Assembly (NCBI GenBank): GCA_020446665.1 | Contig: JAGREF010000166.1 | Location: 1 to 5,749, forward strand | Reading direction: 5' to 3' | Length of the DNA: 5,749 nt | Origin: Sphingomonadaceae bacterium | GTDB lineage: Bacteria; Pseudomonadota; Alphaproteobacteria; Sphingomonadales; Sphingomonadaceae | In this document: in pieces, positions 1 to 5,582 of the stretch | How positions within the stretch are numbered: the first letter of the stretch is position 1 | Layout: every line of letters begins with the position of its first letter | Program-made: the position numbers and the translations under genes | Notes under the pieces: model-generated | Seen by the model: the letters and a program-made list of their open reading frames with translations, nothing else | Database searches by the model: none | Told to the model about the DNA's origin: nothing

Positions 1-128
1 GCCTTGGCCACGCCATAGCATTTTTCCATCTTCGGCTTGGCTGCAGTCGCAGGCTGAGCGGCAAGGCCAGCGGTAATCCCGGCGGCAAGGGTCAGGCCTG
101 CAATCCGGGTGATGGAATCCTTGTTCAT
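1..128 (-). CDS. bufA1: BufA1-type bufferin precursor (DUF2282), partial
   Basis: Reading the minus strand from ATG at 128-126 gives 42 codons and then the window edge, so the C-terminal part is missing. The product starts MNKDSITRIAGLTL, has a hydrophobic Ala/Gly/Leu stretch to about residue 25, and a likely signal-peptidase site near A29/A30. It then reads KPKMEKCYGVAK. The K-C-Y-G-V-A-K block after a signal peptide is the hallmark of the DUF2282 family, whose members (BufA1) are periplasmic RiPP precursors with cysteines converted by BufBC into copper-binding groups. One cysteine (C37) is visible; the others would lie past the edge. An AGGA ribosome site is at 140-137 on the minus strand, 8 bases before the ATG, which fixes this start. 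It is divergent from bufA2 and has a matching promoter at 230-204. Whether it has its own bufBC downstream cannot be seen here. Confidence 0.85.
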   Translation of the reverse strand, partial: MNKDSITRIAGLTLAAGITAGLAAQPATAAKPKMEKCYGVAK

Positions 129-174
129 GGAACTTTTCCTTTCAGGTCATGAGTCTGGTAATGTGAAATCCGTG

Positions 175-202
175 CCCCGATGAATTGCCAGGGCTATCGG
201 GG
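175..202 (-). promoter_or_regulatory. Hairpin at the 5' end of the bufA1 leader
   Basis: CCCCGAT (175-181) and ATCGGGG (196-202) form a perfect 7-bp stem with a 14-base loop. On the minus strand this sits at or just past the predicted transcript start, so the bufA1 mRNA could begin with a stem. Such structures can protect RNA from 5'-end decay, but that role is inference. Confidence 0.4.
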
Positions 203-203
203 A

Positions 204-230
204 ATTCGCGCCGCTCCCCGATGTTGTTAC
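204..230 (-). promoter_or_regulatory. ECF-sigma-type promoter for bufA1
   Basis: On the minus strand GTAACA occupies 230-225 and CGAAT occupies 208-204, with exactly 16 bases between GTAACA and CGAA. As I recall it, this matches the -35/-10 pattern (GTAACC, N16, CGAA) of promoters controlled by the ECF factor SigF of Caulobacter, which drives bufferin operons there. The predicted transcript start is about 196-199, giving a leader of roughly 70 bases before the bufA1 ATG. The same elements, mirrored, form the bufA2 promoter. The sigma assignment is by pattern only; no sigma gene is in the window. Confidence 0.7.
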
Positions 231-267
231 AGCCATCAGAATTTTTTCTGGCTGTAACCGGCATCGG
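218..267. repeat. Interrupted dyad containing both -35 boxes
   Basis: GTTACAGCCA (226-235) and TGGCTGTAAC (249-258) are perfect 10-bp inverted copies around a 13-base AT-rich centre with a T6 run (242-247). An outer pair, CCGATG (218-223) and CATCGG (262-267), extends the symmetry after a small asymmetric internal loop. The inner arms are explained as two back-to-back ECF -35 elements. The outer arms and the AT-rich centre are not explained by that and could be an operator or a bend site. A terminator is unlikely here because the T run is in the loop rather than after a stem. Confidence 0.75.
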
Positions 268-280
268 CCCGGTTCCGAAC
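254..280 (+). promoter_or_regulatory. ECF-sigma-type promoter for bufA2 (bufBC)
   Basis: GTAACC lies at 254-259 and CGAAC at 276-280, with 16 bases between GTAACC and CGAA. The spacing is identical to that of the divergent promoter on the other strand. Both -35 boxes carry the same upstream extension, reading TGGCTGTAAC. The expected start of transcription is about 286-288, leaving about 40 bases before the bufA2 ATG. The pattern fits what I recall for SigF-type bufferin promoters in Caulobacter. Confidence 0.72.
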
Positions 281-285
281 CAGCT

Positions 286-304
286 CCTGTCCAACCCGGA
301 CAGG
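286..304 (+). promoter_or_regulatory. Hairpin at the 5' end of the bufA2 leader
   Basis: CCTGTCC (286-292), loop AACCC (293-297) and GGACAGG (298-304) form a perfect 7-bp GC-rich stem. It begins where transcription is predicted to start and ends 12 bases before the GGAG ribosome site, which it leaves free. It mirrors the hairpin at the bufA1 leader. A role in message stability is plausible but unproven. Confidence 0.45.
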
Positions 305-327
305 CAAGATATTTACGGAGAATATTG

Positions 328-615
328 ATGAGCACTATTCGCAAGCCCGCCGCAGTCGCTGCCGCTGCCGCTGCATTTGCCCTTACCTCGCTGGCAGGCT
401 TCGCTGCAGAGCCGCCCGCAGGCAGCAGCGGCTCTGCCATTTCCGGCGACGATTCTGTCCATTGCTATGGCGTGCATAGCTGCAAGGGCCAGGCGGACTG
501 CGCCACGGCGGACAATGCCTGCAAGGGCCAGAATGCCTGCAAGGGCCACGGTTTCAAGGCGATGAAAGCAGGCGAGTGCCTGACCAAGGGTGGCACTATC
601 GGCGATATTGGCTGA
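328..615 (+). CDS. bufA2: BufA2-type six-cysteine bufferin precursor
   Basis: This encodes a 95-residue secreted peptide. I chose ATG 328 because GGAG at 317-320 is 7 bases upstream; the adjacent in-frame TTG at 325 leaves only 4. Residues 1-26 form a signal peptide: basic STIRK start, Ala-rich core, cleavage near GFA-AEP. The mature part has six cysteines at 46, 52, 58, 65, 71 and 84. The central HCYGVHSCKGQ segment is followed by two more CKG units (65-67 and 71-73), then GFKAM and a last Cys before a short Gly-rich tail. The HCYGVxSCKGQ / NACKGQ pattern fits the BufA2 class of periplasmic bufferin-type copper metallophores, where BufBC modifies cysteines. Adjacent bufB and bufC support this. 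The class call rests on motif and context; which cysteines are modified cannot be read from sequence. Confidence 0.85.
   Translation: MSTIRKPAAVAAAAAAFALTSLAGFAAEPPAGSSGSAISGDDSVHCYGVHSCKGQADCATADNACKGQNACKGHGFKAMKAGECLTKGGTIGDIG
481..548 (+). repeat. Threefold TGCAAGGGCCA repeat inside bufA2
   Basis: The 11-mer TGCAAGGGCCA occurs in frame at 481-491, 520-530 and 538-548, each encoding Cys-Lys-Gly plus the first bases of Gln or His. The spacing is 39 and then 18 bases. It encodes the core cysteine units of the precursor and looks like internal duplication of a modification unit. Confidence 0.8.
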
Positions 616-631
616 TCGGACTACCTCATTA

Positions 632-668
632 TGGCGGCCCGGCGCATACCCCGCGGGCCGGGCCGCCA
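632..668 (+). terminator. GC hairpin between bufA2 and bufB, possible attenuator
   Basis: GGCGGCCCGGC (633-643) pairs perfectly with GCCGGGCCGCC (657-667), and T632 pairs with A668, giving a 12-bp stem with a 13-base loop. A weak T4 run (674-677) follows six bases after the stem instead of directly. It lies 16 bases past the bufA2 stop. It could be a partial terminator or a 3' stabiliser that keeps precursor mRNA more abundant than the enzyme mRNA, as is common in RiPP operons. A full terminator is less likely unless bufB has its own promoter. Confidence 0.5.
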
Positions 669-690
669 CCACCTTTTACAATTGGATACC

Positions 691-722
691 TTAACAGGTT
701 TGGTTAATTAACTATCTGTTAA
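691..722. promoter_or_regulatory. AT-rich dyad upstream of bufB
   Basis: TTAACAG (691-697) and CTGTTAA (716-722) are perfect inverted arms, and between them is the 10-bp palindrome GTTAATTAAC (703-712), whose centre is offset by one base from that of the arms. This AT-rich block stands out from the GC-rich surroundings and precedes bufB by 24 bases. It could be an operator or a secondary promoter region; no confident -35/-10 pair was found. Confidence 0.4.
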
Positions 723-746
723 TGCAGGAAAACTGATCTGATTGGC

Positions 747-1583
747 ATGTCTGATATAGCTCCCTTTGAAGGCTTTGGCCTTGGCCTGCGCCGCCCGCAT
801 TATTCCGATTTCCTCGATGGCGATGTGCTCATCGATTTCGTCGAAGTGATCTCGGAAAACTACATGGTCGATGGCGGCAAGCCGCTCGACGTGCTTACCC
901 GCGTGCGGGAAAAGCACCCGGTGGCGTTGCATGGCGTGTCCATGTCGGTAGGCAGTGCGCAGCGGCTGGACCGCGACCATCTGGCAAAGCTCAAGCAGCT
1001 GGCGGACCGGGTCGAACCGCTCTGGGTCTCAGACCATCTCTGCTGGACGCGCACCAGCGCGCATAACAGCCACGATCTGCTGCCCTTGCCCTATATTGAA
1101 GAAGCGCTCGACGTGGTCTGTGCCAATATCAGCGAGGCGCAGGATGCGCTGGGGCGGCCCATGCTGTTTGAAAATCCCTCTTCCTATTGCAGCTTTCCTG
1201 ACAATGAGATGGAGGAATGGGAATTCCTGGCGGAAATGACGCGCCGCACGGGCTGCTATCTGCTGCTCGATATCAACAACATCTATGTCAGCGCGCATAA
1301 TCACGGCTTTGATGCGATGGATTATCTGCGCGGCCTGCCGCTGGACCGTGTGCGTCAGGTGCATCTGGCCGGGCATACGCCGGGCGAAATTCTGATCGAC
1401 ACGCATGACCGGCCTGTCTGTGACGGCGTGTGGCAGCTTTATGCGCAGGCGGTTCCGCTGCTGGGTGAAGTCGCGACGATGATCGAACGCGATGATGACA
1501 TTCCCTCGCTGGAAGAATTGCTGGACGAGCTGGACTATGCGCATGCCGTGACCATGCGCGCCCGTCAGGGTGAGGCGGCTTGA
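747..1583 (+). CDS. bufB: BufB, DUF692 multinuclear iron enzyme for bufferin maturation
   Basis: The 278-residue product is full length for the DUF692 family (MbnB, TglH, ChrH, BufB relatives), TIM-barrel enzymes with two or three irons that oxidatively rearrange cysteines in a peptide precursor. The ordered metal and active-site motifs are all present: GFGLGLR (9-15), VEVISENYM with E37/N38, LHGVSMS with H62, SDHL with D96/H97, FENPSSY with E142/N143, LLLDINNIYVSAHNHG with D175/N178/H184, QVHLAGH with H206/H210, DTHDRPV with D218/H220, and ERDD with E247. It should act in the cytoplasm with BufC on BufA before export. The start is uncertain: ATG 747 has its best purine run (AGGAAAA, 726-732) too far upstream, about 14 bases, while an in-frame CTG at 738 would suit that site but is a rare start. 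The stop overlaps the bufC start. Confidence 0.93.
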   Translation: MSDIAPFEGFGLGLRRPHYSDFLDGDVLIDFVEVISENYMVDGGKPLDVLTRVREKHPVALHGVSMSVGSAQRLDRDHLAKLKQLADRVEPLWVSDHLCWTRTSAHNSHDLLPLPYIEEALDVVCANISEAQDALGRPMLFENPSSYCSFPDNEMEEWEFLAEMTRRTGCYLLLDINNIYVSAHNHGFDAMDYLRGLPLDRVRQVHLAGHTPGEILIDTHDRPVCDGVWQLYAQAVPLLGEVATMIERDDDIPSLEELLDELDYAHAVTMRARQGEAA

Positions 1584-2350
1584 AACTGGCCGCACAGCAG
1601 GCTGAATTCATGGCCCATGTGCTGGAGGAAGGCCGTGCCTTGCCAGCGGGCTGGGATGTACGCTTTGCTGCCGGACTGGATATTTATCGCAACGCCTATC
1701 GCACCCGGCTGGTCGATGCCCTGCGCGAGACCTTTCCCCGCACCGCGCAATGGGTGGGGGATGATGCCTTCAACGCCGCTGCGGCGCATCATCTGATCAC
1801 CAATCCACCCGCTGTCTGGACGCTTGATCTGATCGGGCAAGGGTTCACGGACGTGCTGGCAGAGCTTTTTGCCCGGGATCCGGAAGTGGCGGAACTGGCA
1901 TGGCTGGAATGGACCATGCACCTTGCCTTTGTTGCGGCAGATGTGCGGGTTCTGGACCGGGATGGCTTCATGGCCAGCGTAGCAGACTTTGCAGAAGAGG
2001 ACTGGGCCGGAATGGTGCTGGCCTTCTCGCCCTCGCTGGCGATGCGAGAGGTGCGGCATGATATCCCGCACTTATGGCAGGGGCTGAAGGCAGAAGAAGG
2101 AATGGCAGACTGTCTGGCGCTGGAGCGACCGGCCATGCTGGCGGTCTGGCGGGAAGGTCTGTCACCGGTGTTCCGTCTGCTTGACCCTGCAATGGCGACC
2201 TTGCTGGCACATATGCAGACCGGCACGCCCTATGGTGAAGCCTGTGCCATGCTGGCGGATCAGGTCGGCGAAGAAGAGGCTGCACGTGCTGCCGGGGCTG
2301 CGCTGGGCCAGTGGATCAATGATGGGCTGGTCGTGTCGGTGACACGCTGA
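1580..2350 (+). CDS. bufC: BufC, DUF2063 partner protein of BufB
   Basis: The 256-residue product has the DUF2063 N-terminal domain (about 5-125), with the signature GLDIYRNAYRTRLVDALRE (32-50), TFPR, VGDDAF, the NPP motif (75-77) and LAWLEW (106-111). A C-terminal region (about 180-256) contains the VWREGLSPVFRLL block and ends LGQWINDGLV. MbnC, TglI and BufC proteins bind the DUF692 enzyme and present the precursor through an RRE-like C-terminal part; that role is family knowledge. The start is TTG at 1580, overlapping the bufB TGA (TTGA), with GAGG at 1572-1575 only 4 bases ahead. The sequence after it (KLAAQQAEF) matches the usual beginning of the family, so I prefer it to ATG 1610. The overlap implies translational coupling and matched BufB:BufC amounts. 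Confidence 0.9.
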   Translation: MKLAAQQAEFMAHVLEEGRALPAGWDVRFAAGLDIYRNAYRTRLVDALRETFPRTAQWVGDDAFNAAAAHHLITNPPAVWTLDLIGQGFTDVLAELFARDPEVAELAWLEWTMHLAFVAADVRVLDRDGFMASVADFAEEDWAGMVLAFSPSLAMREVRHDIPHLWQGLKAEEGMADCLALERPAMLAVWREGLSPVFRLLDPAMATLLAHMQTGTPYGEACAMLADQVGEEEAARAAGAALGQWINDGLVVSVTR

Positions 2351-2413
2351 CCTCTTCACAATGTCCGGATTTTGGCAGGGTCTGTACGAGCAATCGCGCA
2401 GGCCCTTTTCGCG
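2351..2413. other. Spacer between the buf and methionine operons
   Basis: No gene and no clear intrinsic terminator is visible after bufC. An imperfect pairing of GCAATCGCG (2390-2398) with CGCG (2410-2413) and ATTGC (2422-2426), with a bulge, is possible but weak and has no T tract after it. Read-through from bufC into the next operon therefore cannot be excluded. No bufD (DoxX) gene is present here. Confidence 0.5.
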
Positions 2414-2443
2414 TTTACAGCATTGCGGATTTACAAATATAAA
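2414..2443 (+). promoter_or_regulatory. Likely sigma-70-type promoter of sahR-metF-metH
   Basis: TTTACA (2414-2419) and TATAAA (2438-2443) are separated by 18 bases. Initiation would fall near 2450, about 11 bases before the first ATG, so the message would be nearly leaderless. A second TTTACA at 2430-2435 exists, but its partner TATATC (2452-2457) would start transcription inside the gene. Confidence 0.5.
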
Positions 2444-2456
2444 AATATCTTTATAT
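2437..2456. promoter_or_regulatory. Palindromic operator, probably for the ArsR-type regulator
   Basis: ATATAAA (2437-2443) and TTTATAT (2450-2456) form a perfect 7+7 inverted repeat with a 6-base centre (AATATC). It covers the predicted -10 box and start site and ends four bases before the regulator's ATG. A short AT-rich palindrome at a promoter of a gene encoding an ArsR-fold repressor is the expected layout for autorepression. I do not recall the SahR consensus well enough to claim a match. Confidence 0.6.
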
Positions 2457-2460
2457 CCCC

Positions 2461-3501
2461 ATGTCAATGCGGATCGAGACGATCATCAAAGCCCTTGCGG
2501 ACCCGACGCGCCTGCGGATCATGCGCCTGCTTTCCACTATGGAACTGGCGGTGGGCGAGCTTGCGCATGTGCTGGGGCAGAGCCAACCGCGCGTCTCTCG
2601 CCATATCGCCATATTGTGCGATGCCGGACTGGCGGAGCGTCGGCGCGAGGGCAGCTGGGTATTCCTGCGCCAGGCGATCAGCGAACATGGTGCGGTCTCG
2701 CTTGAACGCGAGGTGGCGCGGATGCTCGCCGCGGGCGAAAGTGATGATCCGGCTTTTGCTGAAATCTGTGCCGCTGATCGCCGTCATCTGGCGGAAATCC
2801 GCCAGTCACGTGAGCGCCATGCGGCCGATTATTTTGCCCGCCATGCTGCCGAATGGGACCGCTTGCGGGCGATGCTGGTGCCTGCGGAAGAGATCGAGGC
2901 CGCACTGGTGGATGCGCTGGGGCAGGGGGAGGCCGGTCCGGCGGGGCTGGGTCAGCTGCTCGATATTGGCACTGGCACCGGGCGGATTGCCGAATTGCTG
3001 GCCGGTGCTGCCGATCATGTGGTGGCGGTGGACAAGAGCCCGGAAATGCTGCGCCTTGCCCGGGCGCGCCTGCAGGCCTTGCCCGCGACCTCTGTGGAGC
3101 TGGTGCAGGGGGATTTTTCCGCCTTGCCGCTGCCGGATGCCAGCTTTGATACAGTGATCTTTCATCAGGTGCTGCATTATGCGCAGGAGCCGGCCTATGC
3201 GCTGGGTGAGGCAGCGCGCGTCTGCCGCGCGGGCGGGCGGATCGCGATTGTCGATCTGGCGACCCATAGCCGCGAGGAACTGCGGGATCGCCATGCCCAT
3301 GCCAGACTCGGCTTCTCGGACGAGCAGGTGCAGGACATGCTCACTGCCCATGGCTTCAAACCCACCGCCACCCGCACTCTGAGCGACGGCGAACTGCCAG
3401 TGAAAATCTGGACCGCCACCCGCATCGCCAATCCCGTGACTACGCTGCAGCCCAGCGCCCGACGCGCGGCTTCCTCCTCCTCCAAAGCCAGAGCAAACTG
3501 A
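2461..3501 (+). CDS. sahR: ArsR-family regulator fused to SAM-methyltransferase fold (SahR type)
   Basis: The 346-residue product has two domains. Residues 5-90 are an ArsR winged helix (IKALADPTRLRIMRLL, then the recognition helix SQPRVSRHIAIL at 41-52 and a RREGSWVFLR wing). Residues about 160-275 are a class I methyltransferase fold with the glycine-rich loop LLDIGTGTGRIAELL (167-180), acidic D191 after strand 2, and QGDFSALPLPDASFD. The usual ArsR metal site (ELCVCDL) is replaced by ELAVGELA, so arsenic or metal sensing is unlikely. SahR repressors use such a domain to bind S-adenosylhomocysteine and release SAM-cycle genes; the abutting metF and metH fit that. Start: ATG 2461 has no ribosome site and may be leaderless; ATG 2467 is an alternative. 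Residues 325-346 are a low-complexity Ser/Ala/Arg tail. Enzyme activity as a methyltransferase cannot be excluded. Confidence 0.82.
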   Translation: MSMRIETIIKALADPTRLRIMRLLSTMELAVGELAHVLGQSQPRVSRHIAILCDAGLAERRREGSWVFLRQAISEHGAVSLEREVARMLAAGESDDPAFAEICAADRRHLAEIRQSRERHAADYFARHAAEWDRLRAMLVPAEEIEAALVDALGQGEAGPAGLGQLLDIGTGTGRIAELLAGAADHVVAVDKSPEMLRLARARLQALPATSVELVQGDFSALPLPDASFDTVIFHQVLHYAQEPAYALGEAARVCRAGGRIAIVDLATHSREELRDRHAHARLGFSDEQVQDMLTAHGFKPTATRTLSDGELPVKIWTATRIANPVTTLQPSARRAASSSSKARAN

Positions 3502-4443
3502 ATGACTCAACCACTCTATCCCCACCAATCGCTGCGCTTTGCCGATACGCCGCTGTTTGCCGGCCTGCCGGGCGACATCAATGTGTCGTTCGAATTCTTC
3601 CCGCCCAAGAGCGCGGAAGGCGAAGAAAAGGTGCTCGACGTCGTGCGCTCGGTCGCGCGGTTGCAGCCCGATTTCGTCTCGCTCACCTATGGCGCGGGCG
3701 GCTCGACCAAGGAACGCAGCTGGTCGCTGGCAGGGCGGATGAAAAGCGAAGTGGATGTGCCGGTCGCCGCGCATCTCACCTGTGTCGGTGCGAGCAAGGA
3801 TGAAACGCATCGCGTGGCAGAGGAATTCTGGGAAGCCGGAATCCGCCACATCGTTGCCCTGCGCGGCGATGCAGGCGAACCGGGCAGTGCCTTTACCCCG
3901 CACCCCGATGGCTATGCCAATGCCGCTGAACTGGTGGAGGGCCTGAAAAAGCGCTTCCCCTTCGAGATTTCCGTCGCTGCCTATCCCGAGGTTCACCCCG
4001 ATGCCGCCAGCCCGGAGGCCGATCTGGACAACCTCAAGCGCAAGCTGGACGCAGGCGCGGACCGCGCGATTACGCAATTCTTCTTCTCGTCGGATTGCTT
4101 CTTCCGTTTCCGCGACCGTGCTGCTGCGGCGGGGATCGACAAGCCGATTGTTCCCGGCATCCTGCCGATCAGCAATCTTGCCCGCACCAAGAGCTTCGCC
4201 GCTGCCTGCGGGGCGGATTTGCCACAATGGATGGAAAGCCTGTTCGAAGGGCTGGATGATCACCCCGGCACGCGTGAACTGGTCGCGGCCACCGTCACCG
4301 CTGAATTCTGCCGCCGCCTTTATGCTGAGCGGGTGCGCGAATTCCACTTCTACACTCTCAACCGAGCGGAGCTGTCCTATGCCACCTGCCACATGCTCGG
4401 CCTGCGCCCTGGGAGCGCACGATCAATGGAGCAAACCTCATGA
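3502..4443 (+). CDS. metF: Methylenetetrahydrofolate reductase
   Basis: The 313-residue FAD enzyme reduces 5,10-methylene-THF to 5-methyl-THF, the methyl donor for methionine synthase. Family motifs are complete: VSFEFFPPKS with catalytic E31 (equivalent to E28 of E. coli), SLTYGAGGS (60-68), AHLTCVG (90-96), ALRGD (119-123, D123 near flavin N1/N5), SVAAYPEVHP (157-166), ITQFFF (190-195, Gln contacts substrate), VPGILPI and FHFYTLNR near the end. It is of bacterial length and lacks the SAM-regulatory domain of eukaryotic enzymes, leaving control to transcription. The ATG directly follows the sahR TGA without a gap and no good ribosome site is visible, so translation probably depends on ribosomes finishing sahR. 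Its own TGA overlaps the next ATG. Confidence 0.96.
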   Translation: MTQPLYPHQSLRFADTPLFAGLPGDINVSFEFFPPKSAEGEEKVLDVVRSVARLQPDFVSLTYGAGGSTKERSWSLAGRMKSEVDVPVAAHLTCVGASKDETHRVAEEFWEAGIRHIVALRGDAGEPGSAFTPHPDGYANAAELVEGLKKRFPFEISVAAYPEVHPDAASPEADLDNLKRKLDAGADRAITQFFFSSDCFFRFRDRAAAAGIDKPIVPGILPISNLARTKSFAAACGADLPQWMESLFEGLDDHPGTRELVAATVTAEFCRRLYAERVREFHFYTLNRAELSYATCHMLGLRPGSARSMEQTS

Positions 4444-5486
4444 GCGCGCGCGAGAAATTCCTTGCTGAAGCTGGCAAACGCATCCTGATCTTTGACGGGG
4501 CCTTCGGCACACAGATCCAGAACCGCAAGCTGAGCGAAGAGGATTTCGCCGGTGCGCTGAATCTCGGGCACGATCAGAAGGGCAATAATGACATCCTCGC
4601 GCTGACCCGCCCGGATGTGATCGCCGATGTCACCCGCGCCTATTTCAAAGCCGGGTCAGACCTCGTTTCGACCAACACTTTCTCTGCCAACCGGATCAGC
4701 CAGGCCGATTATGGGGCAGAGGGGCTGGTGCGCGACATCAATATCGCTGCTGCCCGCATCGCCCGCGAAGTGGCGGATGAATTCGCGACCAAGGACGGCC
4801 GCCCGCGCTTTGTCGCCGGAGCTATCGGCCCGACCAACAAGACGCTCAGCCTGTCGCCCGATGTGGAAGATCCCGGCTTTCGCGAGATCGACTTCGATTT
4901 CCTGGCCGAGGTCTATCGTGAACAAGCCGCGGCGCTGCTGGAGGGCGGGGCGGATTTCATCCTTGTCGAAACCATCTTCGACACGCTCAATGCCAAGGCG
5001 GCGGTGCATGCTGTGCTGTCATTGGCGACGGAGCTGGGCCGGGACATCCCGATCATGCTCTCCATGACGCTGACTGACCTGTCCGGCCGCAACCTGTCGG
5101 GCCATACGGTCGAAGCCTTCTGGTATTCGGTGCGCCATGCAAACCCGCTGACCGTGGGGCTCAATTGCTCCTTTGGCGCGGACCAGCTGCGCCCGCATAT
5201 CCAGCTGCTCAGCCGGATCGCGGATTGCCCGATCCTGGCCTATCCCAATGCGGGCCTGCCGAATGAGCTGGGCGAATATGATGAAATGCCCGAAACAACC
5301 GCGCGCCATTTGCAGGACTGGGCACAGAACGGCACTGTCAATGCGCTGGGCGGCTGTTGTGGTTCGACGCCAGACCATATCGCTGCGATTGCCAAAGCGG
5401 TTGCGGGCCTTGCTCCGCGCACCTTGCCGCACCCGCCCGTGGCGACCCGTCTGGCGGGTCTCGAACCGTTTACGATGGCGGCGTGA
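4440..5486 (+). CDS. metH: Methionine synthase, homocysteine-binding part (split MetH)
   Basis: The 348-residue protein is the N-terminal homocysteine S-methyltransferase domain of cobalamin-dependent methionine synthase, a TIM barrel that activates homocysteine on zinc. It opens [13 protein letters not shown] (15-27) and carries TNTFSAN (78-84), [11 protein letters not shown] (127-137) and [12 protein letters not shown] (175-186). The zinc ligands are C243 in [12 protein letters not shown] and C306/C307 in [10 protein letters not shown]. It ends soon after the barrel, so pterin, cobalamin and activation domains must come from another chain, consistent with the separate gene starting at 5593. 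This split is common in alphaproteobacteria and is not a frameshift: the stop is followed by a spacer with a repeat and a new start codon. GGAG (4428-4431) lies 8 bases before ATG, and ATGA overlaps the metF stop. A stand-alone homocysteine methyltransferase is less likely given the neighbour. Confidence 0.94.
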   Translation: MSAREKFLAEAGKRILIFDGAFGTQIQNRKLSEEDFAGALNLGHDQKGNNDILALTRPDVIADVTRAYFKAGSDLVSTNTFSANRISQADYGAEGLVRDINIAAARIAREVADEFATKDGRPRFVAGAIGPTNKTLSLSPDVEDPGFREIDFDFLAEVYREQAAALLEGGADFILVETIFDTLNAKAAVHAVLSLATELGRDIPIMLSMTLTDLSGRNLSGHTVEAFWYSVRHANPLTVGLNCSFGADQLRPHIQLLSRIADCPILAYPNAGLPNELGEYDEMPETTARHLQDWAQNGTVNALGGCCGSTPDHIAAIAKAVAGLAPRTLPHPPVATRLAGLEPFTMAA

Positions 5487-5501
5487 GCCAAGCACTAACA
5501 A

Positions 5502-5582
5502 CGTCATCCCAGCGAAAGCTGGGACCGCTCACGGCACCCGCCGAGTTGACTGAAACAGATCCCAGCTTTCGCTGGGATGACG
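5502..5582. repeat. 81-bp inverted-repeat element between metH halves
   Basis: The 23-base arm at 5502-5524 (beginning CGTCATCCCAGCGAAAGC) is perfectly repeated in reverse complement at 5560-5582, with a 35-base spacer. Each arm also contains a short palindrome, CCCAGC and GCTGGG around a GAAA (left) or TTTC (right) tetraloop. This style of GTCATCCCAGCGAAAGC repeat is, as I recall, dispersed in many sphingomonad genomes, so this is probably a copy of a REP/MITE-like element. It starts 15 bases after the first metH stop and ends 10 bases before the next ATG. There is no T tract after it, which argues against a simple terminator, though the RNA could fold into a very stable stem. Confidence 0.9.

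Noticed and set aside
226..258. Hairpin with T6 run as an intrinsic terminator
   Set aside because: The T run is in the loop, and the arms are better explained as two opposed -35 boxes with matching -10 boxes at 16-base spacing.
147..672. Minus-strand open frames over bufA2 and the divergent promoter
   Set aside because: They cover the promoter elements and a clear secreted precursor gene on the plus strand; their products are low-complexity Ala/Arg-rich sequence without ribosome sites.
2351..2460. SAM or SAH riboswitch before the methionine genes
   Set aside because: The predicted leader is only about 11 bases, and no riboswitch-like conserved folding was seen; a palindromic protein operator accounts for the region.
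2806..4392. Long open frame on the minus strand (528 codons)
   Set aside because: It lies antisense to sahR and metF, whose products have complete family motifs. The translated minus-strand protein shows no recognisable domain and the openness follows from GC-rich codon bias.
5502..5582. CRISPR repeat pair or ordinary terminator
   Set aside because: There is a single inverted pair, not direct repeats with spacers, and no T tract follows the second arm.
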